A stretch of DNA of 64,000 bases from Azoarcus sp. DN11 (lineage in GTDB: Bacteria; Pseudomonadota; Gammaproteobacteria; Burkholderiales; Rhodocyclaceae): contig NZ_CP021731.1 in NCBI RefSeq assembly GCF_003628555.1, positions 4,588,001 through 4,652,000 of the forward strand, in the 5' to 3' direction. Below the pieces are notes generated by a model. It was given only the letters and a program-made list of their open reading frames with translations, searched no databases and was not told the origin of the DNA. Within the stretch, counting starts at the first letter, position 1; each line of letters starts with the position of its first letter. The position numbers and the translations under genes were made by a program. Of the stretch, positions 1-9,305 are shown one piece after another.

Positions 1-752
1 TGGTAGTCGCCCGACGTGCCGATCGCCTCGCCGTCGTAGAGCGGCAGCGTCGCGAGCGGCTGCGGCTGGCGCGGGTGCTGCAGGCCGATGCGCCACGGGC
101 TGTCGCCCTTCTTGCCCAGCGCCATGACATTGCCGCCGATGTTGATGAGCGCGTTCTCGATGCCTTTCGCGTGCAGGATCGCGGCCGCGCGGTCGAGCGC
201 GTAACCCTTCGCGTAGCCGCCGAGATCGAGCTTGACCGCGGGGTTGCGGCTTTCGACCTGGTTGCCGGTGATGACGAGGTCCGACATGCGCGGCGCCGCG
301 TGCAGCACCGCCTGCAGCGCGGCCGGATCGGGGCGGCGCGGCACGAACTCGTCGGCGTGGAAGCCCCACATCTCGATCAGCGCCCCCATCGCCGGGTTGA
401 ACAGCCCGTCCCCGGTCTCCGACAGCTTGCGCGCGTCCGTGAGCATGGCCGCGAGTTCGTTCGACACGGTCGCGACTTCGCCGCGCGCGATCGCGTCGTT
501 CAGCGCCGTCAGTTCGGACGGCTGCCACGCGTGATAGGCGCGGTGCAGGCGGTCGAACTCGCGCAGCACCTCGCCCACCGCCTGCTCGGCCTCCTCGCGC
601 GGCTCGCCATAGATGGTGACGTCGACGCGCGTGCCGAAGACATAGGCCTCCTGCTTGTACAGTTCGGGGCGCGTGCACGCCGCCAGCAGCGTCGCGCACA
701 GCAACACCAACAGGGCCGCGCGCAGGCGGCCCGCCACCCGGCACAGGCTCAT
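1..752 (-). CDS. apbE: FAD:protein FMN transferase ApbE, lipoprotein (3' end outside window)
   Basis: The protein covalently attaches FMN from FAD to threonines of flavoproteins such as Nqr/Rnf subunits, on the periplasmic face of the membrane. Reading from 752, a signal sequence with a lipobox (LLAACT, Cys near residue 27) is followed by family motifs: YVFGTRVDVTIYG, FNPAMGALIEMWGF, KLDLGGYAKGYALDRA, and NIGGNVMALG, then GTSGDY at the window edge. The start ATG (752-750) overlaps the gshB stop in an ATGA, so the two are translationally coupled. The C-terminal part lies left of position 1. Identity is clear from the LDLGGYAKGYA block. The flavoprotein target is not visible here. Confidence 0.9.
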   Translation of the reverse strand, partial: MSLCRVAGRLRAALLVLLCATLLAACTRPELYKQEAYVFGTRVDVTIYGEPREEAEQAVGEVLREFDRLHRAYHAWQPSELTALNDAIARGEVATVSNELAAMLTDARKLSETGDGLFNPAMGALIEMWGFHADEFVPRRPDPAALQAVLHAAPRMSDLVITGNQVESRNPAVKLDLGGYAKGYALDRAAAILHAKGIENALINIGGNVMALGKKGDSPWRIGLQHPRQPQPLATLPLYDGEAIGTSGDY

Positions 753-1705
753 CCGGCGCACGCCTCCTCGAGCCTGTCGACGAGCAGCGCGGCCACCGAA
801 AAGCCGCTTTGCCCGGCGATCTCGACGAAACAGGTGGGGCTGGTGACGTTGATCTCGGTGAGATGCCCGCCGATCACGTCGAGGCCGACGATCAGCAGGC
901 CGCGCCCCCACAGCACCGGCGCGAGCGCCTCGGCGATCTCGCGTTCGCGCGCGGTGAGCGGCATCGCGACGCCGCGCCCGCCCGCGGCGAGGTTGCCGCG
1001 CGTCTCGCCGGCCTTGGGGATGCGCGCGAGCGAATACGGCACGACTTCGCCGCCGACGATCAGCACGCGCTTGTCGCCCTCGGCGATCCCGGGCAGGAAG
1101 CGCTGCGCCATGATCGTGCGCGCGCCCTCGTGCGTGAGCGTCTCGACGATCACGTTGCGGTTCGGGTCGTCGGCGCGCACGCGGAAGATCTGGCTGCCGC
1201 CCATGCCGTCGAGCGGCTTGAGGATCACGTCGCCGAGTTCGTCGATGAAGGCATGCACGTCGGCGCCGTCACGCGCGATCAGGGTCGTCGGGGCGAACTG
1301 CGGGAATTCGCAGATCGCGAGCTTCTCCGAGTGGTCGCGGATCGCGCGCGGGTCGTTGAACACGCGCGCCCCGGCGGCGACGGCACGCTCGAGCATCCAG
1401 GTCGCCGTGACGTACTCGAAGTCGAAGGGCGGATCCTGGCGCATCAGCACCGCGTCGAAGGCGGCGAGCGGCAGCACCGCCTCGTCGCCCGGCAGGTACC
1501 ACGCGTGGTCGTCGGCGGTCGGGCGGATCGCCAGCGCACGCGCCGAGACGACGCCGTCGCGCCAGGTCAGCGCCTCGCGCACGATCGCGAACACCTCGTG
1601 CCCGCGCGCGTGCGCCTCGCGCATCATCGCGATGCTCGAATCCTTGTAGGCCTTCAGGCGGTCGAGCGGGTCGACGATGAAGGCGATCCTGAGACGGTTG
1701 GCCAT
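749..1705 (-). CDS. gshB: Glutathione synthase
   Basis: This is the second enzyme of glutathione synthesis: it ligates glycine to gamma-glutamylcysteine using ATP. The 318-residue product has the usual length of the proteobacterial ATP-grasp enzyme. Visible family features are the N-terminal FIVDPLDRLKAYKDSS, the MRQDPPFDFEYV block (about residues 88-99), the ATP-grasp core KPLDGMGGSQIFRV, and GLDVIGGHLTEINVTSPT near the C-terminus, which carries metal- and glutathione-binding residues. It lies 8 bp downstream of gshA and overlaps apbE by 4 bp, so gshA-gshB-apbE reads as one operon. Confidence 0.97.
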   Translation of the reverse strand: MANRLRIAFIVDPLDRLKAYKDSSIAMMREAHARGHEVFAIVREALTWRDGVVSARALAIRPTADDHAWYLPGDEAVLPLAAFDAVLMRQDPPFDFEYVTATWMLERAVAAGARVFNDPRAIRDHSEKLAICEFPQFAPTTLIARDGADVHAFIDELGDVILKPLDGMGGSQIFRVRADDPNRNVIVETLTHEGARTIMAQRFLPGIAEGDKRVLIVGGEVVPYSLARIPKAGETRGNLAAGGRGVAMPLTAREREIAEALAPVLWGRGLLIVGLDVIGGHLTEINVTSPTCFVEIAGQSGFSVAALLVDRLEEACAG

Positions 1706-1713
1706 GACCGCCC

Positions 1714-3006
1714 TTACGCCGCGTCGGCTTCGGCGGGTTCGGTCTCCTCGATCTCGACCGAGGCGGCGAGCAGCGCGAGGCGCGCGACCACGCCGTAGGC
1801 GTAGAAGCGGTTCGGCGCGGCGTCGGGCGCCTGGCGGCAGTCCGACAGCGAGCAGCAGGTCTGGAACGCGAGCGGCTTGAAGTGCATGCCCGGCGCGTTG
1901 AGGTTCTCGTCGCGGCCGCGCTCGGTATGCACGCGGTAGAAGCCACCGACGACGAAGCGGTCCATCATGTACACGACCGGCTCGGCGACCGCGTCATCGA
2001 CCGTCTCGAAGGTATGCACGCCTTCCTGGATGATCACTTCCTGCACCTGCAGACCTTCCTTGACGACGCTCATCTTGTTGCGCTGGCGGCGGTTGAGGCC
2101 GATCACCTCGGACGCGTCGCGCACCGTCATCACGCCCATGCCGTAGGTGCCGGCGTCGGCCTTGACGACCACGAAGGGGGTCTCGTCGACCTCGTACTCC
2201 TTGTACTTCGCGCGGATGCGCGTGAGCAGCTTGTCGACCTCGGCGGCGAGGCAGTCCTCGCCGGTGCGCTCCTGAAAGTTGATCTGGCTGCACACGCCGT
2301 ATTCCGGGTTGATGCGCCACGGGTCGATGCCGATCACCTCGCCGAATTCACGCGCGACGCGGTCGTAGGCCGCGGCGTGGCGCGACTTGCGCCGCGTGTG
2401 CCAGCCGGCGTGCAGCGGCGGGATCAGCCACTGCTCGTCGAGGCCCTTGAGGATCTGCGGCGTCCCGCCCGACAGGTCGTTGTTGAGCAGGATCGCGCAG
2501 GGATTGAAGCCGGCCAGTCCGACGCGGTTGCCGGTGCGCAGCAGCGGTTCGAGAGTGAGGCTGCCGCCGTTGGCGAGCTCCAGCGTCGTCGGCGCGGTAA
2601 TCTCGGGCAGCAAGGAACCCACGCGCACGTCGAGCCCGGTGAGCTGCAGCACCGACACGAGCTTCGCGACGTTCTGCAGGTAGAACTGGTTGCGCGTGTG
2701 GTTCTCGGGCACCAGCAGCAGCTGGCGCGCGTCGGGACAGATGCGCTCGATCGCGTCCTGCGCTGCCTGCACGCACAGCGGCATGAACACGTCGTTGATG
2801 TTGTTCCAGCCGCCGGGGAAGAGGTTGAGGTCGACCGGCGCGAGCTTGAAGCCCGAATTGCGCAGGTCGGTCGAGGCGTAGAAGGGCGGCATGTGATCCT
2901 GCCACTGCGCGCGCATCCAGCGCTCGATCTCGGTGGCATGGCCGAGGAAGTGCTTCTCCAGTTCCAGCAGCGGACCGGTGAGGGCCGTCGTAAGGTGAGG
3001 GACCAT
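1714..3006 (-). CDS. gshA: Glutamate-cysteine ligase (proteobacterial GshA type)
   Basis: The enzyme catalyses the first, ATP-dependent step of glutathione synthesis (gamma-glutamylcysteine). The 430-residue product matches the beta/gammaproteobacterial GshA family that is unrelated to the E. coli enzyme: MVPHLTTALTGPLLELE at the start, LFPGGWNNINDVF around residue 65, VKADAGTYGMGVMTV in the ATP-binding region, and FYRVHTERGRDENLNAPG near the C-terminus. It is the first gene of the gshA-gshB-apbE run. The 91 bp between it and the methyltransferase gene upstream hold no other gene. Confidence 0.95.
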   Translation of the reverse strand: MVPHLTTALTGPLLELEKHFLGHATEIERWMRAQWQDHMPPFYASTDLRNSGFKLAPVDLNLFPGGWNNINDVFMPLCVQAAQDAIERICPDARQLLLVPENHTRNQFYLQNVAKLVSVLQLTGLDVRVGSLLPEITAPTTLELANGGSLTLEPLLRTGNRVGLAGFNPCAILLNNDLSGGTPQILKGLDEQWLIPPLHAGWHTRRKSRHAAAYDRVAREFGEVIGIDPWRINPEYGVCSQINFQERTGEDCLAAEVDKLLTRIRAKYKEYEVDETPFVVVKADAGTYGMGVMTVRDASEVIGLNRRQRNKMSVVKEGLQVQEVIIQEGVHTFETVDDAVAEPVVYMMDRFVVGGFYRVHTERGRDENLNAPGMHFKPLAFQTCCSLSDCRQAPDAAPNRFYAYGVVARLALLAASVEIEETEPAEADAA

Positions 3007-3097
3007 TTGGAATTTTCCCGAAAAGATTCACGGCAGACCGCACAGCCTGCGGCGTTGGATTTGCACGAATACTACAACAGCCGATCCCCGCAGGGAT

Positions 3098-4327
3098 TCA
3101 GACCGTTACAAAGACCCGAAAGTGCTCGGGCAGGGGCGCGTTCTCGAGGCTGCGCTGGGTGAAGAGGTAGCGCCCGTCGCACACGAAGCCGAGGTCGCCC
3201 CAGTCGACGGCATTGAGCGCGTCGCGGAAGGCCGCGAGATCGACGTCCTCGCGCCGCGGGAACACCGCCAGCACGGCACCGTCGTAGTGCGCGCAGTCGT
3301 GCAGGAAGAAGGGCTGCGGCCGGCGCGTGCGCCCATTCACATACACGCGCGGGCGCCCGGACTGGAAATAGCCGCGCCCCCACTGCCACCAGTTGCGCTC
3401 GTCGAAATTGCTCACGCGCCGCGCGATCAGGCGCGCCTTGTGCGGCACGAGCGCCGGCGGCGGCGGATCGCCCGGCTCCACCCACAGCATGCGCCGCGTG
3501 CGCCCGGTCTTGACGGTTTCCGAGCACACGAAGTCGCGGTTGCCGGCAACGGCGTCCGCATAGAGGTCGTCCGCCCCGGACACGGCGCCGACCTTCACGA
3601 AGGCGACGTCGGAGAGCCGCAGCGGGTAGTCGCCGCGCGCGAACATCAGGTGGCCGGCGCATTCGACGAGGTGGCGCGTCTGCCACGCCGGCGCCGCGAG
3701 CGCATCGGCGAGGCGGTCGGCGACGCCGATCTCGGCGTGGCGCACGCTGCGCTCGAAGCGGTCCTTCTCGAAGCGCCAGATCAGGCAGTTCGGCACCGCG
3801 TCGTCGAACACGCGCGCGTCGCCCAGCTCGATCGCGTCGGTGATCGTGCCGCTCGCCATCATCAGGCGGTTGAGCTTCACCGCCGACGTCACCTTGAGGA
3901 AGTCGCGCGGCGTGATGAAGATCAGCTCGCCGCCGGGCGCGAGGTGGCGCAGGCACTTCTCGATGAAGAACAGGTACAGGTTGGAGCGCCCGTCGAAATG
4001 CTCGTCGTGCAGCAGCGCGCGCGTCGCGGCGGGGATGTCCTGGAAGCGCACGTAGGGCGGATTGCCGATGATCGTGTCGAAGCGCTCGCTCACCGGGTAC
4101 GCGAAGAAATCCATGTTCAGCGCGCCGGGCGGGCAGTGTGCGGCGTCGCACTCGATGCCGACCGCGCCCGGCAGGTAACGCAGGAAGGCGCCGTCGCCGC
4201 AGGACGGCTCCAGCACGCGGCCATGCCGGCGGCGCAGCGCGAGCATCGCGCGCACCACCGCCTCGGGCGTGAACACCTGGCCGAGCATGGCGACATCGCG
4301 CGGACGCGCGGGCGCGAGCACGCTCAT
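3098..4327 (-). CDS. Solitary class I N6-adenine DNA methyltransferase (Eco57I/TaqI-like)
   Basis: This is a 409-residue SAM-dependent DNA methyltransferase. Motif X/I is seen as GQVFTPEAVV followed by EPSCGDGAFL (residues 40-49). Catalytic motif IV is NPPY (residues 89-92), typical of N6-adenine methylation. A C-terminal half with YFQSGRPRVYVNGR and DLGFVCDGRYLFTQRS resembles the target-recognition part of Eco57I-like enzymes. I chose the ATG at 4327 because conserved sequence starts just after it, although the frame stays open to 4687. No restriction endonuclease gene is adjacent, so it looks like an orphan enzyme with a regulatory or housekeeping role. That role is inference. Confidence 0.85.
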   Translation of the reverse strand: MSVLAPARPRDVAMLGQVFTPEAVVRAMLALRRRHGRVLEPSCGDGAFLRYLPGAVGIECDAAHCPPGALNMDFFAYPVSERFDTIIGNPPYVRFQDIPAATRALLHDEHFDGRSNLYLFFIEKCLRHLAPGGELIFITPRDFLKVTSAVKLNRLMMASGTITDAIELGDARVFDDAVPNCLIWRFEKDRFERSVRHAEIGVADRLADALAAPAWQTRHLVECAGHLMFARGDYPLRLSDVAFVKVGAVSGADDLYADAVAGNRDFVCSETVKTGRTRRMLWVEPGDPPPPALVPHKARLIARRVSNFDERNWWQWGRGYFQSGRPRVYVNGRTRRPQPFFLHDCAHYDGAVLAVFPRREDVDLAAFRDALNAVDWGDLGFVCDGRYLFTQRSLENAPLPEHFRVFVTV

Positions 4328-4514
4328 GTGGGCGTGCGTCCCCGGTTGGCGGGCAGCGGGCGGATCTTCATGGCGGATTCGTGCACTCGAAGCGAAACCG
4401 GTGGAAGATAAACGTCCGCGGCGCGGCGCGCAATGGTGGTCAACGCGGGCGAACCCGCGCCGGGGCGCGCGAATCCAACGTGCGGGGCATCCGAGGGACG
4501 ACGCAGGGAGAGGC

Positions 4515-5306
4515 ATGACACTGACGACCAACGACATCGAGGAACTGCGCACCGCCAAGGCGCTGCTGGAGCATCCGGGCCTCGCCGCGCGCCTCAGCAA
4601 CGCCCTCGGCTCGCCGATCGAGCGTAGCTTCGACATGCTGCCGAAATCCTTGAACACCGCTGTGATGGGCGCGGCGCGCAAGGCCATCGAGGGGGCGCTT
4701 CACGTCGCGCTGCGCACGCTCGACCATGCACGCGCCGCCGGCCCGGCCAACCGCCTCCACAAGCTGGCCGTCGGCACGACGGGCGCGGCGGGCGGTGCGT
4801 TCGGGCTCGCCGCGCTGGCGGTCGAGCTGCCGCTGTCGACGGCGATCATGCTGCGCGCGATCGCCGACATCGCGCGCAGCGAAGGCGAGGACCTGCGCAG
4901 CGTCGACACGCGCCTGCAATGCCTGCAGGTGCTCGCGCTGGGCGGAAGCGCGGCCGGCGACGACGCCGCCGAAACCGCCTACTTCACCGCCCGCGCGGCG
5001 ATGGCGAAGGCGGTGTCCGAAGCCGCGCGCTTTCTCGCCCAGCAGGGCGCGGTGCAGCAGGGCGCGCCGGTCATCGTGCGCCTCATCGCGCAGGTCGCGT
5101 CGCGCTTTTCGGTCACCGTGTCGCAGAAAGTCGCCGCGCAGGCCGTTCCCGTGCTCGGGGCGGTCGGCGGTGCGCTGGTGAACACCGTGTTCATCGACCA
5201 CTTCCAGGACATGGCGCGCGGCCACTTCATCGTCCGCCGGCTCGAACGCCGTTACGGTCCGGACGAGGTACGACAGGTGTATAACGGGATTGCCGTTCGC
5301 CGGTGA
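4515..5306 (+). CDS. EcsC family protein
   Basis: A 263-residue protein of the EcsC family (named after the third protein of the B. subtilis Ecs locus; biochemical role unknown). Family features include the glycine/alanine-rich hydrophobic stretch TTGAAGGAFGLAALAVELPLS (residues about 92-112), RAIADIARSEGEDL, and the C-terminal GAVGGALVNTVFIDHF, followed by a short basic tail. The ATG at 4515 follows GGGAGAGG, a good ribosome-binding site. The gene diverges from the methyltransferase gene across 187 bp that should carry both promoters. It is followed closely by two small genes on the same strand. Confidence 0.88.
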   Translation: MTLTTNDIEELRTAKALLEHPGLAARLSNALGSPIERSFDMLPKSLNTAVMGAARKAIEGALHVALRTLDHARAAGPANRLHKLAVGTTGAAGGAFGLAALAVELPLSTAIMLRAIADIARSEGEDLRSVDTRLQCLQVLALGGSAAGDDAAETAYFTARAAMAKAVSEAARFLAQQGAVQQGAPVIVRLIAQVASRFSVTVSQKVAAQAVPVLGAVGGALVNTVFIDHFQDMARGHFIVRRLERRYGPDEVRQVYNGIAVRR

Positions 5307-5337
5307 GCCCGGCGCGCATGGAAAAGGAGGAACAGTC

Positions 5338-5739
5338 ATGGTCCTGCGCATCGTCCGCCTGGGCACGCCGCGAGCGGCCGACGAAGGCCTGCGCATCGGC
5401 ACCGTGCGCCGCCCGCCGCGCGGCGTGCCGAAAGCCGAGTTCGCGTCGCAGAACTGGTACGACGTGTGGTACCCCAACCTCGCGCCCAGCGTCGAAACGA
5501 TGAAGCTCGCGCAGCAGGCCCAGCAGACACAGGACGCGGGCGAGTGGCAGGCCTTCGTGAAACGCTACCGCGGCGAGATGGGCACGCCCGACGCCAGCCG
5601 CTCGCTCGACGTGCTGGCCGCGCTGTCGCACCAGACGAACTTCTCGGTCGGCTGCTACTGCGCCGACGAGGCGCGCTGCCACCGCTCGGTGCTGCGCGCG
5701 CTGCTCGCCGAGCGCGGCGCCGCGATCGCCGCGGGTTGA
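5338..5739 (+). CDS. DUF488 family protein
   Basis: A 133-residue protein of the DUF488 family, cytoplasmic, of unknown activity. The family signature near the C-terminus is plain: SVGCYCADEARCHRSVLRALL, with two cysteines plus Cys-His that may bind metal. The N-terminal IVRLGTPRAADEGLRIGTVRRPP is also typical. The start at 5338 is set by AAAGGAGG 9 bases upstream. It lies 31 bp after the EcsC gene and 17 bp before the next gene, so the three probably share a transcript. Confidence 0.88.
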   Translation: MVLRIVRLGTPRAADEGLRIGTVRRPPRGVPKAEFASQNWYDVWYPNLAPSVETMKLAQQAQQTQDAGEWQAFVKRYRGEMGTPDASRSLDVLAALSHQTNFSVGCYCADEARCHRSVLRALLAERGAAIAAG

Positions 5740-5756
5740 GACCAACGGAGGCGACG

Positions 5757-6401
5757 ATGAAAGCCCGCACACTGCCCATCACCCTGCTGCTGATGCTGGG
5801 CCTCGTTGCCGGCGCCCATGCCCAGGTTTATCGCTGCGTCGAGGACGGCACGGGCAGAATCACGTTCTCCGACATGCCCTGCCACGGCAAGGCGACCGGC
5901 CGGGAGATCGACGTGACACCGAATACGCTCGACGCCTCGGCAGGGCGCGAGCAGGCGTTGCGTAGCGAAGTGCAGGAATTGCGCGAGAAGCTGCGCGAAC
6001 AGCAGCAGACCTCGCAGACGGACGTCACGGGGCGGACGCAGGCCGACCTGCAGGCCACGCGCTTCGATTCGAAAGCCTGCGAGGACGCGCGCTGGTACTA
6101 CGAGAGCGAAACGCGCACCAATCCGAACAACGAGGCGGCGATCGACGCCAAGCGCTCGGCGATGTTCGGCGCGTGCGGCATGAAGGAGCCGGACCGCGTG
6201 GAAGTGCGCCGGAATGTCGTCGTGCGCCAGGAGTTGGCGCCGGTACCCCGATCGATGGCGCCGGCTGGCCTCGACACGCGCTGCAACGGTTCCGACTGCC
6301 GGGACAGCGCCGGCAACCACTTCCAGAAGGATCGGCGCGGCACGCTCCACAGTCCGAACGGCCCGTGCCGCTTCATCGGCAAGTCGCTTCACTGCCCATG
6401 A
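5757..6401 (+). CDS. DUF4124-domain secreted protein
   Basis: A 214-residue exported protein. A clean signal peptide (hydrophobic LLLMLGLVAG, cleavage after AHA-Q near residue 23) leads into a DUF4124 domain: QVYRCVEDGTGRITFSDMPC. A short coiled coil (SEVQELREKLREQQQ) follows, then a cysteine-bearing C-terminal part (RCNGSDCRDSAGNHF and GPCRFIGKSLHC) that could form disulphides in the periplasm. DUF4124 proteins are abundant in betaproteobacteria and their function is unknown. A good ribosome-binding site (GGAGGCG) precedes ATG 5757. It converges on yicC with 57 bp between them. Confidence 0.85.
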   Translation: MKARTLPITLLLMLGLVAGAHAQVYRCVEDGTGRITFSDMPCHGKATGREIDVTPNTLDASAGREQALRSEVQELREKLREQQQTSQTDVTGRTQADLQATRFDSKACEDARWYYESETRTNPNNEAAIDAKRSAMFGACGMKEPDRVEVRRNVVVRQELAPVPRSMAPAGLDTRCNGSDCRDSAGNHFQKDRRGTLHSPNGPCRFIGKSLHCP

Positions 6402-6458
6402 CCTGCTCGGGCAAGGGCGCGCCGCTCCGTTCGCCCGCTCGCGGCGCCCCTGCGGCAC

Positions 6459-7325
6459 TTACTCGATGTTTTGCACCTGCTCGCGCATCTGCTCGATCAG
6501 CACTTTCATCTCCATCGCGATGCCGGTGACCTCGGTCGCGGCGGATTTCGATGCGAGCGTGTTGGCTTCGCGGTTGAGTTCCTGCATCAGGAAGTCGAGG
6601 CGCTTGCCGGCGGCGCCGCCGGCCTTGAGGATGCGCTGCACTTCGTCGATGTGGGCGGTGAGGCGCGACAGCTCCTCGGCGACGTCGATGCGCTGCGCGA
6701 AGAGGGCGACTTCCTGGCGGATGCGGTCTTCGTCGAGCGAGGCGACCGCTTCGCGCAGGCGCGTCGTGAGCTTGTCCTGATATTCGGCGACCAGTTCGGG
6801 GACGCGCGGCTGCGCCTGGGCGACGAGTTCGCGCATGCGGTCGAGGCGCTCGCGGATCATCGCGGCGAGCTTGTCGCCTTCGCGGCGGCGGGTCGCGACG
6901 AGCTCGTCGAGCGCGGCCTTCGCGAGTTCGAGCACGGCCGGCTGCACTTCCTCGAAGGCCACGCCGTCGTCTGCCAGCATGCCGGGCCAGCGCAGCACTT
7001 CGGCGACCGACAGGCGGGTCGCCTCGGGCAGGCGGTCGCGCACGCGCGCCTCGGCGTCGCTCAGCTGGTCGAGCAGCGCGGCGTTGAGGGCGAGGCTGCG
7101 CGGGGCGGCGCCGTTGGTCTGCAGGTTGAGGCGGCACTCGACCTTGCCGCGGGTGAGGCGCGCCGAGATCAGCTCGCGGATCGCCGGTTCGGCCTGGCGC
7201 AGTTCGTCGCCGATGCGGAAGAAGAGGTCGAGATAGCGCGAGTTCACGCTGCGCAGTTCGAGGTGGACGCTGACGCGACCGAGGTCGCGGGTCTGGACGG
7301 CGAAGCCGGTCATGCTGTGGATCAT
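6459..7325 (-). CDS. yicC: YicC/YloC family endoribonuclease
   Basis: The family comprises endoribonucleases (E. coli YicC acts in RNA decay). The 288-residue protein has the diagnostic N-terminus MIHSMTGFA and SVNSRYLDLFFRI, the central coiled region REGDKLAAMIRERLDRM, and the C-terminal DUF1732 block GKRLDFLMQELNREANTLASK followed by EMKVLIEQMREQVQNIE, which is the usual C-terminus. It diverges from the kinase gene across 93 bp. Confidence 0.96.
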   Translation of the reverse strand: MIHSMTGFAVQTRDLGRVSVHLELRSVNSRYLDLFFRIGDELRQAEPAIRELISARLTRGKVECRLNLQTNGAAPRSLALNAALLDQLSDAEARVRDRLPEATRLSVAEVLRWPGMLADDGVAFEEVQPAVLELAKAALDELVATRRREGDKLAAMIRERLDRMRELVAQAQPRVPELVAEYQDKLTTRLREAVASLDEDRIRQEVALFAQRIDVAEELSRLTAHIDEVQRILKAGGAAGKRLDFLMQELNREANTLASKSAATEVTGIAMEMKVLIEQMREQVQNIE

Positions 7326-7418
7326 CTGTCATGTCTCCGGGAACCCGCGGCGATCCTGTACACTGCGGGTTCCAAACAAAAATCAGTCGCGGAAAGCCGG
7401 GTTCCAGCCTCCCTCCAA

Positions 7419-8369
7419 ATGCCTGCGCAAACGAACTGCCCCCTTCCCGCCGGTTTCCAGCTGGACCAGTACCGGATCGAGCGGCAGCTTTCGCTGGGCG
7501 GCTTCTCCATCGTGTACCTCGCGCACGACCGGGAAGGCTCGCCGGTCGCGATCAAGGAATACCTGCCCAACTCGCTCGCGCTGCGCAAGGAGGGCGAATT
7601 CGAGCCGCAGGTGTCCGACGAGCATATGCCCGCCTTCCGCTACGGCATGAAGTGCTTCTTCGAGGAGGGCCGCTCGCTCGCGAAACTGATGCACCCCAAC
7701 GTCGTGCAGGTGCTGAACTTCTTTCGCGCCAACGGCACAGTGTACATGGTGATGAAGTTCGAGCGCGGACGCACGCTGCACGACTATATCCAGAAACACC
7801 GCGGCGAGGTGACCGAACGCTTCATCCGCATCGTGTTCACACGCATGCTCAACGGCCTGCGCGAGGTGCATGCGCACAAGCTGCTGCATCTCGACATCAA
7901 GCCGTCGAACATCTACCTGCGCAACGACGGCACGCCGGTGCTGCTGGATTTCGGCGCCGCGCGGCAGACGCTGATGAGCGACCAGCCCATCCTGAAGCCG
8001 ATGTACACGCCGGGCTTCGCGTCGCCCGAGCAGTTCGGGCACCGCGACGCGCTGGGGCCGTGGAGCGACATCTACAGCGTCGGCGCGAGCCTGCACGCGT
8101 GCGTCACGGGCAACGCACCGCAGCGTTCCGACGAGCGCGTCAAGGACGACACCGTGGTGCCGCTGCGCCGGACGCACGCCGCACACTATTCGGCACAACT
8201 GCTGGACACCATCGACTGGTGCCTGAAGCTCGACCCGCTGGCACGCCCGCAGAGCGTGTATTCGCTGCAGAAATCGCTGATCCGCCGCGACGAGGACGGC
8301 GACGCGGTGCATGCCGGCCTGTTCGGCGACCTCGGCGCACGGCTGAAGTCGTTCATCGGACGTACATGA
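7419..8369 (+). CDS. Serine/threonine protein kinase (Hanks type)
   Basis: A 316-residue soluble kinase. It shows the glycine loop LGGFSIVYLA (residues 26-35), the VAIKEY lysine (K46), the catalytic loop HLDIKPSNIYL (Leu replaces the Arg of HRD, common in bacterial members), the DFGAAR metal-binding segment, and YTPGFASPEQF in the activation segment. There is no transmembrane or PASTA segment, so it is cytoplasmic. The gene is followed 10 bp later by a PP2C phosphatase, forming a kinase/phosphatase pair between yicC and rph. This arrangement recurs in betaproteobacteria. The substrate is unknown. Confidence 0.92.
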   Translation: MPAQTNCPLPAGFQLDQYRIERQLSLGGFSIVYLAHDREGSPVAIKEYLPNSLALRKEGEFEPQVSDEHMPAFRYGMKCFFEEGRSLAKLMHPNVVQVLNFFRANGTVYMVMKFERGRTLHDYIQKHRGEVTERFIRIVFTRMLNGLREVHAHKLLHLDIKPSNIYLRNDGTPVLLDFGAARQTLMSDQPILKPMYTPGFASPEQFGHRDALGPWSDIYSVGASLHACVTGNAPQRSDERVKDDTVVPLRRTHAAHYSAQLLDTIDWCLKLDPLARPQSVYSLQKSLIRRDEDGDAVHAGLFGDLGARLKSFIGRT

Positions 8370-8379
8370 GGAATTGCGC

Positions 8380-9297
8380 GTGAAGTTCACGATCTACCAG
8401 GAAAGCCGCATCGGCCAACGCAAGAACAACCAGGACCGGCTTGCCTACAGCTATTCGCGCGACGCGCTGCTGATGGTGGTGGCCGACGGCATGGGCGGCC
8501 ACCTGCACGGCGAGGTCGCCGCGCACATCTGCGTGCAGTTCGTCACCGAAGCTTTCCAGCGCGATGCACGCCCGACGCTGCGCGACCCCTCGCTGTTCCT
8601 GTCGCGCACGCTGACGAACGCGCACAACGCGATCCTCGACTATGCCTTCGACAAGAACCTCGACGAGGCGCCGCGCACGACGGTCGTCGCGTGCATCGTG
8701 CAGGACGGCTTCGCCTACTGGGCGCACGCCGGCGATTCGCGCCTGTACGTGGTGCGCCGGGGGAAGATCGCGATGCACACGCGCGACCATTCGCGCGTGC
8801 AGCTGATGATGGACCAGGGCCTGCTCAATGCCGAGGAAGCCGCCCACCATCCGGGGCGCAACCGCGTGTATAGCTGCCTCGGCGGCAACCACGCGCCGCA
8901 GGTGGAGTTCTCCAAGCGCCTGCCGCTACACGACGGCGACGTGCTCGCGCTGTGCACGGACGGCGTGTGGGGGCCGCTGGGCGACGCGGCGCTGACCGCG
9001 GCGCTGTCCGCGCCCGACATCATGAAGGCGGTCCCCACCCTGCTCGACCGCGCCGAGAGCATCGCCGGGCCGAGCTGCGACAATCTGTCGATGATCGCGA
9101 TGCGCTGGCACGACGACGTGACGCAGCCGCACGCGGACGCCGTCTCGACGCGCACGATGGCGCTCGACAACTTCACGACGCAGCTCGAGCGCTTCGACAC
9201 CTCGCGTACCCCCGCTTCGCGCTACGACATCAGCGACGACGACATCGAAAAGGCGATTGCCGAAATCAACGCCGCCATCCACAAATTCAGCACATAG
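8380..9297 (+). CDS. PP2C-type serine/threonine protein phosphatase
   Basis: A 305-residue phosphatase that probably reverses the kinase encoded just upstream. Metal-binding motifs are intact: [10 protein letters not shown] (first Asp), [40 protein letters not shown] and [10 protein letters not shown] place the start at GTG 8380 because GAGGA (8368-8372) sits 7 bases before it. A TTG at 8374 is in frame but too close to that site. The C-terminal 60 residues after the domain are low in conserved features. Confidence 0.92.
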   Translation: MKFTIYQESRIGQRKNNQDRLAYSYSRDALLMVVADGMGGHLHGEVAAHICVQFVTEAFQRDARPTLRDPSLFLSRTLTNAHNAILDYAFDKNLDEAPRTTVVACIVQDGFAYWAHAGDSRLYVVRRGKIAMHTRDHSRVQLMMDQGLLNAEEAAHHPGRNRVYSCLGGNHAPQVEFSKRLPLHDGDVLALCTDGVWGPLGDAALTAALSAPDIMKAVPTLLDRAESIAGPSCDNLSMIAMRWHDDVTQPHADAVSTRTMALDNFTTQLERFDTSRTPASRYDISDDDIEKAIAEINAAIHKFST

Positions 9298-9305
9298 GAA
9301 TTCCC

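Noticed and set aside
75..1649. Long plus-strand open frame over apbE and gshB
   Set aside because: It is rich in Arg/Ala/Pro, has no family motif, and lies opposite clear minus-strand genes; such frames are expected at this GC content.
1882..4411. Two long plus-strand frames opposite gshA and the methyltransferase gene
   Set aside because: They are antisense mirrors of conserved genes and show no domain or ribosome-binding site.
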